Below are positions 18,008 to 27,900 of a stretch of 64,000 bases of DNA, one piece after another; the first letter of the stretch is position 1; each line of letters begins with the position of its first letter. The stretch is from NCBI GenBank assembly GCA_963702535.1, contig CAVPDG010000022.1:124001-188000 (forward strand), in the 5' to 3' direction. The notes below the pieces were generated by a model. It ran no database searches, had not been told where the DNA came from, and worked only from the letters and a program-made list of their open reading frames with translations. Made by a program: the position numbers and the translations under genes. The DNA is from CAVPDG01 sp963702535. GTDB taxonomy: Bacteria > Chloroflexota > Anaerolineae > Anaerolineales > UBA4823.

Positions 18008-18981
18008 TTAGACCAGCTCACCGCACAAGCTGGTGTGGACGGCGGTGAGGGGTAGATTACGCGGGCAAGCCTGCTCGCACATGCCACATTTTACACAGGA
18101 AGCCAGCCAGTGTATGGCCTGGGCGGGAAAGCCATCGCTGTAGGCAATCAGCTCGCCATCATAGACGGGGCAGACCTCCAGGCAGCTCTGGCACGGGGCG
18201 CAACCGCTGAGATGGCGTAAAAAGACGTCGGCTTCAACCGGCACGCCGGAGGGGATATGCTCGAGCGCATCCTGCGCGCGTGGCAGCATGGCGCTCTTTG
18301 AGCTGGTCAGCCAGGCGCTGACGCTGCGTGATCAGAAAATCTGGCGCCACGCCATCGGTGAAATCCTTGAGACCAAGCCGGTCGGAGAGGGCGCGGTCCC
18401 TGGCGCTTACCATCACGAACTCACGCGCTGGTAGACCGAGCACTTCCAGGCTGAGGTCGGCTTGCGGCGCAAAAGGCGACTCGCACATCTGGCAGGCAGC
18501 CCGGTAACGGTAAGGGGCTATGCCACCCTGGCGGGCGAAGCGCAGCGCTTCGCGGGTGAGCTGCTCGGCGCCGCCCGCCTTTTCCACACGCCACTGGTAA
18601 TCCTCGGGCGAGAAGCTGGAGAGGCAATCGACACTAATAACCAGCCATTCGCTGAGGTCCAACCCATCGCGCATCGGCGACATGCATCAAGGCGCGTGCC
18701 TCGCACGAGCGCAGCAAAGCACCATAGCGCGCCTGCGGGCTTTTGGCTGCCATCTGCGCCACCAGGCGCGAGGTATTGACCGGCACAAGAGGGATGAACG
18801 GATCAGCCACTGCCAGGAGATCAGGTTGCTCAATCAGTCCCGGGGCGGCTTGCAGGTCGCCCGGCTGGTAGATGGGCAGGACCATGCCATCCAACCCGGC
18901 GCGCTCCCAAACCAGCCACAAGAACTGCCTCACGGCGGCCAGGGGATCGCTATGCGTTTTTAAGACCCATGTCACACCCAT
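18008..18981 (-). CDS. FdhB/FrhB-like iron-sulfur protein (copy 2), frame interrupted twice
   Basis: The parts in order are LKTSDPLAAVRQFLW-like N-terminus, LRSCEARAL, VISVDCLSSFS, ACQMCESPFAPQAD, and the C-terminal cluster motifs CAPCQSCLEVCP and CVKCGMCEQACP. Frames change near 18670 and near 18290. Joined, they give about 320 residues like the other two copies. The ATG at 18981 has AGGAGG eight bases upstream and lies 24 bases after the HdrA stop. The breaks are most likely sequence errors, because every motif is conserved on either side. Confidence 0.7.
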
Positions 18982-19004
18982 AATTTCCACCTCCTGACGA
19001 GCGT

Positions 19005-20756
19005 CTAAGCCTCGACAACTACGTTTTCAACGGTCTCAAGCGTTACCGGCGCCTGCAGCTCGGCCGTCAGGGCTGCAATCTGCGCCATAAACTGGTCAAA
19101 AGTGAAATGGTGAACGTTGATCGCCCCAGATGGGCAAGCCGAGGCGCACGCGCCACACCCCTGGCACAGCACCGGGTTGGCAATCATCACGCCGCGCACC
19201 GGATGAAGCGACAGGGCGCCGAAGGCGCATACCGTAGCGCACTGCCCGCAACCCGCGCACAGATCCTCGTCAATGAAGGATGTCGCCGCGTCCACGGTCA
19301 CCTGACCGCGCATCAGCGGGATCATGGCAGCGGAAGCAGCCGCTCGCGCCTGGGCAATCGACTCGGCGATATCCTTGGGTCCCTGGCAGCAACCCGCCAG
19401 GTATACACCTGCCACGGCAGTATCGACCGGGCGCAGCTTGGGGTGGGCTTCTAATAAAAAGCCGTCCGCGGAGCGCGAGAGCTTGAGCAGCCCGGCGATG
19501 GCGTTGGTATCCTGGCGCGGCGCCATGCCCACCGCAAGCACAACCAGGTCTGCTTCCACATCAACTTCTTCACCCAGGAAGGTGTCTTCGGCACGTACCA
19601 GCAGCTTATCGCCGCTGCGGATAATCTCGGAGGGGTTGCCACGCCGGTAAAGCACGCCGCTCTCGCGCACAGAGTCATAAAACTCTTCAAAGCCCTTGCC
19701 GTATGCGCGCACATCCATGTAGAAAACCGTCACCTGCGCCTGCGGCAGGGCTTCGCGAACCGTCTTCGCCTGGCGGGCGGTGACCATGCAGCAGACGCGC
19801 GAGCAATAATTCTTCTTCTGCAGGCGGTCGCGCGAGCCTACGCACTGGATAAAGACGACGCGCGAGGGCTGGCGCCCGTTGATCTCGAACTGCCCGGAAG
19901 CAGCCATGCGCTCGAATTCCAGCGTGGTCACAACTTCCGGATACTGCCCGTAACCCAACTCGGGGCGGTTGTGCGGGTCAAAGACATCATAGCCGGTGGC
20001 GACAATGATCGCCCCAGCCGGAACCTGCGCGAGCTCTTCTTCGCCCTGCCGGCGTACCTGGATCTGGAAATTGCCCACGTAGCCGCTTACCCCCACCACC
20101 TCGCTCCCGGTCATGACCGTAATCTTCGGATGGCTGGCGACGCGCTCGACCAGGGGGGATAGCATCTCCGGGACCGACTGCAGCGTTGGAAAGGTGCGGT
20201 GCAATTGGGCGACATGCCCGCCCAGGTGGTCCGAACTCTCGACGAGCGTCACGGCAAAACCCGCGTCAGCGATATCCACCGCGGACTGCAGCCCGGAAAT
20301 CCCGCCGCCGATCACCAGCGCGGAGGGCGTCACCGATACCTGGCGTACCTGCAACGGCTCCAGGTGGGTGGCTTTATTGACGGCTGAGGAAACAAGCTGC
20401 ATGGCTTTGAGCGTGGTGGCGGGCTCATTGGGGTGCACCCAGGAGCATTGCTCGCGGATATTTGCCATCTCGAAGCAATACGGGTTCAACCCCGCTTCGG
20501 AGACAGCCGCCCTGAAGGTAGGCTCGTGCATGCGCGGTGAGCAAGAAGCCACCACAACACGGTTGAGCCCCAGCTCGCGGATATCCGTCTTGATCAGCGA
20601 CTGCCCCGGGTCTGAGCACATGTAGGTGTATTCGCGAGCCACCACCACCCCCGGCAGATGAGACGAAAACTCAGTTACCGCCTTGACATCCACCGTAGCC
20701 GAGATGTTGATGCCGCAGTGGCAGATATATACGCCAACTTTTGGGATAAACGTCAT
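19005..20756 (-). CDS. hdrA: HdrA-type electron-bifurcating flavoprotein (copy 1)
   Basis: The intact 583-residue HdrA has an N-terminal VYICHCGINISATVD domain and VVASCSPRMHEPTF. The FAD Rossmann motif VIGGGISGLQSAVDIADAGF follows, then IQCVGSRDRLQKKNYCSRVCC, and two C-terminal ferredoxin motifs CAGCGQCATVC and CQGCGACASACP. HdrA carries the bifurcating FAD in heterodisulfide-reductase complexes. ATG 20756 is preferred over an in-frame TTG 15 bases upstream. It follows the HdrCB fusion by 42 bases, with which it presumably forms one Hdr unit. The terminal acceptor is unknown. Confidence 0.88.
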   Translation of the reverse strand: MTFIPKVGVYICHCGINISATVDVKAVTEFSSHLPGVVVAREYTYMCSDPGQSLIKTDIRELGLNRVVVASCSPRMHEPTFRAAVSEAGLNPYCFEMANIREQCSWVHPNEPATTLKAMQLVSSAVNKATHLEPLQVRQVSVTPSALVIGGGISGLQSAVDIADAGFAVTLVESSDHLGGHVAQLHRTFPTLQSVPEMLSPLVERVASHPKITVMTGSEVVGVSGYVGNFQIQVRRQGEEELAQVPAGAIIVATGYDVFDPHNRPELGYGQYPEVVTTLEFERMAASGQFEINGRQPSRVVFIQCVGSRDRLQKKNYCSRVCCMVTARQAKTVREALPQAQVTVFYMDVRAYGKGFEEFYDSVRESGVLYRRGNPSEIIRSGDKLLVRAEDTFLGEEVDVEADLVVLAVGMAPRQDTNAIAGLLKLSRSADGFLLEAHPKLRPVDTAVAGVYLAGCCQGPKDIAESIAQARAAASAAMIPLMRGQVTVDAATSFIDEDLCAGCGQCATVCAFGALSLHPVRGVMIANPVLCQGCGACASACPSGAINVHHFTFDQFMAQIAALTAELQAPVTLETVENVVVEA

Positions 20757-20798
20757 ATCACCAATCTCCAATTCTCTACGCCAGAACCCATCTCATAC

Positions 20799-21926
20799 CT
20801 AGAGCGCTTGCGCGGCAATCTCAGCAATATCCATCACGCGCAGCCTGTCCTCGACATTCAAGTGCTTGGCTGCCTCTTCAAGGGTGAGCAGGCAGAATGG
20901 GCAGGCGGTTGCCAGGACTTCCGCGCCGGTATCCAGGGCTTCCTGGATGCGCCACTGCGCCAGGCGCGTGCCCGGATTGGTGCCCTCCAGCCACATGCGC
21001 CCGCCGCCGCCCTCGCAGCACAGGCTTTTTTCACGCGAGCGGTCCATCTCGACCAGCTTCACACCGGGAATGCCGCGCAGGGCAGCCCGGGGCTCATCGA
21101 ACACGCCGTTGTGCTTTCCCAGGTAGCACGGGTCATGGTAGGTGACTTTCTTCTCGAACTTACCGGTAAACTCCAGGGAACGCTGCTCCACCAGACCGGC
21201 AAGAACCTGGGTATAGTGCTGCACCTGTAGGCTATGCTCCGGGTAATCATTTTTCAGCGCATTGAAGCAGTGTGGAGAGGTGGTAAACATGCGCGAGACG
21301 TTGTAGCCTTTGAACAGCTCCAGGTTTTCTTCAGAGATCATCTCGAACAGACCCGCCTCGCCCAGCCTGCGCACCTCGCTGCCACAGCAGCTCTCCTCCT
21401 CAGCCAGGATGCCGAAGTCCACACCGCCCTGCTGGAAGAGGCGCACAATGGAACGGGCAACCTGCTGGACGCGGGGATCATAAGAGGGCGAGCATCCCAC
21501 ATAGTACATGTACTCAGCCCCGTCTGCCATCATCTTGATTTCCAGATCGCCGACCCATTTGGCGCGGTCCTCGCGCGGCATGGTCAGTGGGTTGCCGTGG
21601 CGGAAGGTGCTCTCCAGGGCGGTCTTGACGTTCGGGTGGACGCGCCCCTTCTCGACGATGGCGCTGCGCAGGGCGATCATCATCTCCATTGGATTGACTT
21701 CCTTGGGGCAGCGGCTGTAGCAGGTATTACAGGTGGTGCAATCCCATAGCTCGTCCCGCCCTTCCAGGTTGAACCCGTTGCCGGCCACCAGCAGGCGGTA
21801 AATGATCATGCGCGGATTGAGCTTGGTCTTCATCGCCATCGGGCAGCCCCCCGTGCACTTTCCGCACTGGATGCAGGCGAATAAACCATGTTCCTGGACG
21901 AATTGGCGGCTATCAATTTGCAGCAT
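20799..21926 (-). CDS. HdrC-HdrB fusion (HdrD-like) protein
   Basis: The N-terminal HdrC part has CIQCGKCTGGCP and CTTCNTCYSRCP [4Fe-4S] motifs. The C-terminal half has two CCG domains with ESCCGSEVRR, the HDPCYLGKHN motif, LCCEGGGG and ACPFCLLTLEEA. These bind the noncubane clusters that reduce disulfides in HdrB, or relay electrons in GlcF/LldE-type proteins. The length of 375 residues fits fused HdrCB. It overlaps the preceding HdrA stop by 14 bases, indicating coupling. The disulfide substrate in a bacterium without coenzyme M/B is unknown. Confidence 0.85.
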   Translation of the reverse strand: MLQIDSRQFVQEHGLFACIQCGKCTGGCPMAMKTKLNPRMIIYRLLVAGNGFNLEGRDELWDCTTCNTCYSRCPKEVNPMEMMIALRSAIVEKGRVHPNVKTALESTFRHGNPLTMPREDRAKWVGDLEIKMMADGAEYMYYVGCSPSYDPRVQQVARSIVRLFQQGGVDFGILAEEESCCGSEVRRLGEAGLFEMISEENLELFKGYNVSRMFTTSPHCFNALKNDYPEHSLQVQHYTQVLAGLVEQRSLEFTGKFEKKVTYHDPCYLGKHNGVFDEPRAALRGIPGVKLVEMDRSREKSLCCEGGGGRMWLEGTNPGTRLAQWRIQEALDTGAEVLATACPFCLLTLEEAAKHLNVEDRLRVMDIAEIAAQAL

Positions 21927-23260
21927 GGCGGACTCCTGTTCTTACCAACGATATCATCGCAGCAGAGGCGGCTGCCTTGGCGTGGGCTACCGTATCTGGA
22001 ATATCCTTCGGTCCCTGGCAGCAGCCTGCCAGGAAGATGCCCGGCACGCCGCTCTCGACGGTGCTCATCTTGGGGTGTTCTTCGCGGAAGTAGCCATCCT
22101 CGCCACGCGCCAGGTGCAGCACCTCAGCCACCGCATCCGCGTCGCGCCGCGGCAGCATGCCCACCGCCAGGACGACCAGGTCGGCTTCCACTTCGATCGG
22201 CTCGCCCAGCAGGGTATCTTCGGCGCGCACCACCACCATCTCCCCGCGGCGGACGATCTCGGAGGGGTTGCCGCGCCGGTAGAGGACGCCTTCCTCGCGC
22301 ACACGGTCGTAAAACTCCTCGAAGCCCTTGCCGAAGGCGCGGACATCCATGTAAAGGACGGTGATCTCTGCCCCATGCAGCCGGTCGTGCGCCAGGTGCG
22401 CCTGCTTGGCAACCGCCATGCAGCACACCCGCGAGCAGTTTGGCAAGCCCAGGCTGCGGTCACGCGAACCCACGCACTGGATAAAAACCACCTTGCGCGG
22501 GGCGTGCCCATTGACGCTGATCTTACCCGCCGTGGGACCTGAAGCGGACGCCAGGCGCTCGAACTCCAGGGTTGTGATGACTTCAGGGTACACGCCATAA
22601 CCGAATTCCGGCTTCAAGTGCGGATCGAACACATCGAACCCGGTGGCGACCACAACCGCGCTCACATCCACTTCCAGAAGCTGTTCCACCTGGGTCATAT
22701 CTATCGCCTGAGCGTCACAGGCATCTGCGCACTTGAAGGTCTTGCCGCAAACGCCGCGCGTCAGGTAAACGCAGGCTTCAGGGTCAACCGTGTATACGAG
22801 CGGCACAGCCTGGGGAAACGGCACATAGATGGCGGCGCGCTTGGAGATGCCGGCGTTGAAATCGCTCAAAACACGCCCGCTCAAGCGGCACGCCTCAGCG
22901 CACAGCCCGCAGCCGCGGCACTTGTCGACATCCACAAAGCGCGGGCTTTTTCTTGATGACGGCGTGAAAATCACCCGCCTGCCCGCTCACGCTGACCACT
23001 TCGGAATACGTAAGCAGCTCGATATTGGAATGGCGCCCGGCATCCACCATCCTGGGGGTCAGGATGCAGGACGAGCAATCCAGGGTGGGGAATGTCTTGT
23101 CCAGCTGCGACATGCGCCCGCCGATGCTGGGCGACCGCTCCACCAGGTAGACCTGGAAGCCTGCATCGGCAATATCCAGGGCAGCCTGGATGCCGGCGAT
23201 GCCACCGCCGACCACCAAAGCAGCTGGCTTCGATCCATTGCTACCAGACGTAGTCGTCAT
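21913..23260 (-). CDS. hdrA: HdrA-type flavoprotein (copy 2, short form), frame interrupted
   Basis: The N-terminus ALVVGGGIAGIQAALDIADAG binds FAD. LDCSSCILTPRMVDAGRH and a ferredoxin motif CRGCGLCAEAC follow, then IQCVGSRDRSLGLPNCSRVCC and the NAD-like domain ending in AGCCQGPKDIPDT. The frame breaks at the T5 run 22947-22951, where VIKKKP should continue as PRFVDVDKC. The N-terminal CHCGIN domain and the C-terminal ferredoxin domain of full HdrA are absent, so this is the QmoA/short-HdrA layout of about 445 residues. It overlaps both neighbours by a few bases. Confidence 0.82.
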
Positions 23261-24381
23261 CTCGCCTCACCTACCTCCGTCAGTTCATTCGCCTGGAATG
23301 TAATCAAGGGCAACGTCTCGTTAACATCGCGCCCGGCGGCGTAATCGAAAGCGGCTGCAACCTGCTCGCCGATAGCGCTGAAGATGGCGCCTACCGGGAT
23401 CTCCGCCGGACAGGCGGATGTGCACATCCCGCAGCTCACACACGAGATGCTCATATGGTTGAGGCGAGTCATGTGGAAGAGCAGCGTTTCACCCATCATG
23501 CGCGTGGCGCCTTTTTGATGAGCAGCCAGCAGGTAATGCTCTGGCTCGTGGTCGAAGGCTGCGGTCTTGAACAGGCAGGTCTTGCAGTAACAGATCGGGC
23601 AGACGGTCATGCAGTTGTGGCAGCGGATGCAATCGGCAAACAAGCCCGCCATGCCGCCATCCGAACTTAGCTGGCTGCGCACCTCCGCCAACTCTTTCTG
23701 GCGCACTGCCAGGCGCCCGGCGACCAGTCGCTCTACGACCTGCTGGCGACCTGCCTCTAGCGCTTCTGTCGCGGGGGAAACCGCCAGCTTCTCAGCCAGT
23801 TCGGCGCCCATCACCACCGGTATCCCCATCGATACATCCACTCCGAAGAGATGGAGGGCAATATCGGCATGGTCAGGCAGGGGTTTGTCACACATCTGGC
23901 ATGCCTGGCGCAATTTCAGCCCATCAATAGATGGCGCCCGACCTTCCTGCGCAGCCGAGAGATACTCCCCCAGCTTGAGCTGGATGGTGTCCCTGTGGTG
24001 AGCAACATCGCCCAGCTCGAAGGTGCCGGGGCAATCCAGGCTGATCACGGTGATATCGTCCAGAGAAGCCTGCTGCAGCTTCACCAGCTCATACAGGGCG
24101 CGGATCTCGCAGGAGCGCAACACCACACCGATGCGCGCCGGCGATTTTTTGCCCGTGATGGCGGATAACGCCCGCGCCCCGTTGATCCCCATCACCGGCG
24201 CCAGCGGGTTTGCCTGGTCGAGCCGGGCGGGGTCGGTAACCAGGGCTGGCGCTACCGAGCCGCCTGGCACTTGCATGGGCACATACAAAGCCTCGACAAG
24301 CCGGGTCTCCAGCATGCTCTTCAAGAAACTCTGCACGGCTGCCAGCACATCGCCATTGGTCACAGAAATTAAACCGATCAT
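23257..24381 (-). CDS. FdhB/FrhB-like iron-sulfur flavoprotein (copy 3)
   Basis: This is the intact, longest copy at about 374 residues. Motifs are LRSCEIRALYELVKLQQASLDD, VISLDCPGTFELGD, ACQMCDKPLPDHADIA, then CIRCHNCMTVCPICYCKTC and CVSCGMCTSACP. The cysteine-rich CPICYCKTC segment is typical of FdhB/FrhB proteins. It sits between the short HdrA and MvhD, an arrangement known where FdhB-like subunits feed Hdr complexes. GAGGTG precedes ATG 24381; a GTG six bases upstream is possible. Whether the carrier is formate-derived electrons, F420 or ferredoxin cannot be told. Confidence 0.8.
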   Translation of the reverse strand: MIGLISVTNGDVLAAVQSFLKSMLETRLVEALYVPMQVPGGSVAPALVTDPARLDQANPLAPVMGINGARALSAITGKKSPARIGVVLRSCEIRALYELVKLQQASLDDITVISLDCPGTFELGDVAHHRDTIQLKLGEYLSAAQEGRAPSIDGLKLRQACQMCDKPLPDHADIALHLFGVDVSMGIPVVMGAELAEKLAVSPATEALEAGRQQVVERLVAGRLAVRQKELAEVRSQLSSDGGMAGLFADCIRCHNCMTVCPICYCKTCLFKTAAFDHEPEHYLLAAHQKGATRMMGETLLFHMTRLNHMSISCVSCGMCTSACPAEIPVGAIFSAIGEQVAAAFDYAAGRDVNETLPLITFQANELTEVGEAR

Positions 24382-24414
24382 GGTCACCTCGCTCGTGTTC
24401 AGAGTTGCCGCCGG

Positions 24415-24882
24415 CTAGATCGCCCAGGCTGTGCGCAATGGATTCGGACCCAACTCTTTCATCGCCGCTACCATCTGGCTCATTGTTTCGGCAAATTTCT
24501 GCCCCTCGCTGGCGCTGATCCAGCGCAGCCAGACGCGCTTCTCATCGAAGCCGGCTGCTTTGAGGATCTCCTGCATGGCAACGTAGCGACGGCGGGTCTT
24601 GTAGTTTCCCGTCTGGTAATGGCAATCGCCCGGGTGGCACCCACCGATCAGCACGCCATCCACTCCATCCAGCAGGGGCTTGAGCACATATACCGGGTCG
24701 ACCGCCCCACTGCACATGGTGCGGATGACGCGCACATTGGGGGGATACTGCAGGCGGGAAGTGCCCGCCAGATCTGCCCCGGTGTAGGTACACCAGTTGC
24801 AGAGGAAGGCGATGATCTTAGGCTCATAACCGTTCTGATTTTCCATCTTGAAAACCCTCGCTTCGTTTTCCGTCTGATCCAT
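24415..24882 (-). CDS. mvhD: MvhD/FlpD-family [2Fe-2S] electron-transfer subunit
   Basis: The motifs FLCNWCTYTGADLAGTSR, TMCSGAVDP and GGCHPGDCHYQTGN define MvhD, which links a hydrogenase or dehydrogenase to HdrA. The R of the canonical CSGRVDP is replaced by A here. ATG 24882 or ATG 24846 (MENQNGYEP, with a better GAGGG site) could be the start. An upstream TTG overlaps the HdrA fusion end. Its place directly after the giant HdrA fusion suggests it mediates contact between hydrogenase and Hdr modules. Confidence 0.88.
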   Translation of the reverse strand: MDQTENEARVFKMENQNGYEPKIIAFLCNWCTYTGADLAGTSRLQYPPNVRVIRTMCSGAVDPVYVLKPLLDGVDGVLIGGCHPGDCHYQTGNYKTRRRYVAMQEILKAAGFDEKRVWLRWISASEGQKFAETMSQMVAAMKELGPNPLRTAWAI

Positions 24883-24908
24883 CTCAAAAAAATGCCGTCT
24901 GGCATCGA

Positions 24909-27900
24909 TCAAAGGCTGGCAACATCCAGCATGCTGAAGATCTGGTCGAACTCGAATCCCTTCTGCTGGCTGGCTTTATTGGGACAGGCAACCACGCATG
25001 CGCCGCATCCCTGGCACAGGACCTCGATCACCTCCGCATGGTCCATCCCAGGCTCAAGGATGCGCGCCCCATATGGGCATACCTGGACACACAAACCGCA
25101 AGCGGCGCAGAGCTTGGGATTGACACTGGCAACGATGGGCGTGGCTTCGAGCTGCGGACGAGAGAGCAGCGCCACGGCGCGCACAGAAGCCGCCTGCGCC
25201 TGGGAAATAGTCTCTTCAATGGAGCGAGGCGAATGCGCCAGACCAGCCAGGAAGATGCCCTCAGCCGCGAAATCCACCGGGCGCAATTTGACGTGCGCCT
25301 CCAGGAAGAAACCCGTCTCGTTCAGCGGCACCTTGAGCAGCCGCGCTAATTCTGCATTCTCCGGCTCCGGCTCGATGCCCGTGCTCAGGATGACCCAATC
25401 TGCACGCAGCTTGACCGTCTCGCCTTCAGGCTGGATTTTGACCAGCACTTCCAGGTGGCTATCCTCAGGCGAGCTCACCTGCGGCTTCTGATCCTCGCTG
25501 TACTCCAGGAAGACGACGCCCGCCTGGCGCGCCTGCCGGTAGAGGATCTCGCGGAAACCGTAGCTGCGCAGATCGCGGTACAGCACGATGACGCGCGCCT
25601 CGGGCAGCTCGCGCTTGAGCGCCAGGGCATTCTTGAGCGCCTGCGTGCAGCACACCCGCGAGCAGTACGGGTGCTCTTCGTCGCGCGAACCAACGCACTG
25701 GATCATAACGAAGGTGGCGTCTGGGCTCATGGGTAGCGGGCGGGTCGGTCGGTCGATCCCGGCTTCTTTAGCGGTGCGCGAGACAGACAGGAAGGCTTCC
25801 AGCTCCGATTGGGTCAGTACGTGATGGTGCTCGCCGTACATATAACCGGAAGGCGTTATGCCCTTGCCGCCGGTCGCCACAACCAGAGCGCCGTGCTCCA
25901 GCTCCAGGCGAGAGCCATCCGCCAGGCGCAGGGCGCTGCGGTATTGCCCGGTGTAGCCGCCCAGCTCAACCAGCCGCGCGCTTGTATACACCTGGATGTG
26001 TGGCTCAGCCATCACCGCAGCCACCATGCGCTTCAGCAAGCGCTGCGGTCCATCCTGAGGCGTTAGCCCGACGTGGATATGGCGCAGGTTGCCGCCCAGC
26101 TCAGCCTCACGCTCGACCAGGTAGACATCGAACCCCTGTCGGGCTATCGACAGGGCGGAGGTCATCCCAGCCAATCCGCCGCCAATAACCAGGGCGCGCT
26201 GGTTGATGGAAAACATCTTATGCTCAATGGGGCGCAGGCGGCGCGCCTTGGCGACCGCCATAGCCGCCAGTTGTTTCGCTTTTTCGGTTGCCACATCCGG
26301 CTTGCCGCGATGGACCCAGGAGTCCTGCTCGCGGATATTCGCCATCTCGAACAGGTGGGCGTTCAGCCCGGCTTGCCGCAGGGTATCCTGGAAGAGCGGC
26401 TCATGGGTGCGCGGCGTGCAAGAAGCCACCACCACCCGGTTCAAGCCATGCTCCTCAATCTGGCGGGCAATGCGTTGCTGCGTATCCTGCGAGCAGGTAT
26501 ACAGGTTGTGCTCGGCGTAGATCACGTTGGGCAGCGTCTTGGCAAACTCGACCACTTCCGGAACATTCACCACTGAGCCGATATTGATGCCGCAGTGGCA
26601 GATGAACACGCCCACCCGCTCCGGCTCGTCGACGACCCGTCGCTCCGGCGGATACTCCGGGACGCGCGTCATGCTGCCGCGCGCCTCCCCCAGCAAGGCG
26701 GAGACTTGCGCCGCGGCGCAGGAGGCTTCGATAACCGACTCGGGGATATCCTTGGGCTCAGCAAACGCCCCTGCCACGTAGATGCCGGGCACCGAGGTCT
26801 GCGTTGGGGCATAGTTGCCGGTATCGACAAAACCTAAGGGGTTGAGCTTCACGCCCAGCCGTTCCGCCATCGCCCTCGCCTCGGGGGTGGGTCGCAGCCC
26901 GACGGAGAGCACCACCATATCGAACTCTTCTTCCTGGTAGACCGGGCGCTTGCCATCCGCCCCTGCATAGGACACGAAACCCAGGCGCAGGTTTTTACTG
27001 CCCGGGACTTCCTTTACCGAGGAAACCATGCAGCGCTGGTAGCGGATGCCATGCTCGTTCTTGGCGCGATCGATATACGGCTCGAAGCCCTTGCCAAACG
27101 AGCGGATATCGATGTAGAAGATGGTCGGCTCGATGCGCCCATCGTGCTCTTTGGCGATGATGGCTTCTTTGGTGGCGTACATGCAGCATACCGAAGAACA
27201 ATACTCGCTGCGCTCCTGCCCATCCACGCCGATCGTGCAGTCGCGCGAGCCAACGCACTGGATCCAGGCAACCTTGCGCGGGTGCGCGCCGTCCGACGGG
27301 CGCTGCACCACGCCACCAAACGGTCCAGAAGCGGATAACATGCGCTCGAACTGCAGGCTGGTGACCACGTTCTTGTAGCGCCCGTAGCCGTACTCCGGGC
27401 GAATATCCCCCGGCATGGGTTCGAGACCGGGGGTGAGGATGACTGCGCCCACTTCCAGGTCGATCATGCGCTCAACATCCGCATGGTCGATCGCCCCGGC
27501 GCGGCAGACATAAACGCACTGGTTGCATTCCGAGCAGACGCCGCAGCGCAGGCAGCGGGCTGCTTCAAGGCGCGCCTGCTCCTCGGTGAAAACACCTGCC
27601 ACTTCCAGGAAATCTGCCTTGCGCACCGCGGGAGGGCGCTTGGCAGGCTCATTGCGCAAGACCGGCAAAGCCAGGCGCCGCTCGAGGCGCTGGTTAACTT
27701 CTTCTGGTGTAAATACAGCAACTGGGAAAGCCTCTTCCTTGCGCTGTATGACCGGGATAACCTGCCCCGTGAGATAAGCCTGGATAGACCTGGCGGCGGT
27801 GTGACCGGCGGCAATCGCATTCACTATGAAAGAAGTGCCGCTAACCGCATCCCCGCCGGCATAAATGCCGGGGATATCTGTAGCTAATGTGTGCGGATCA

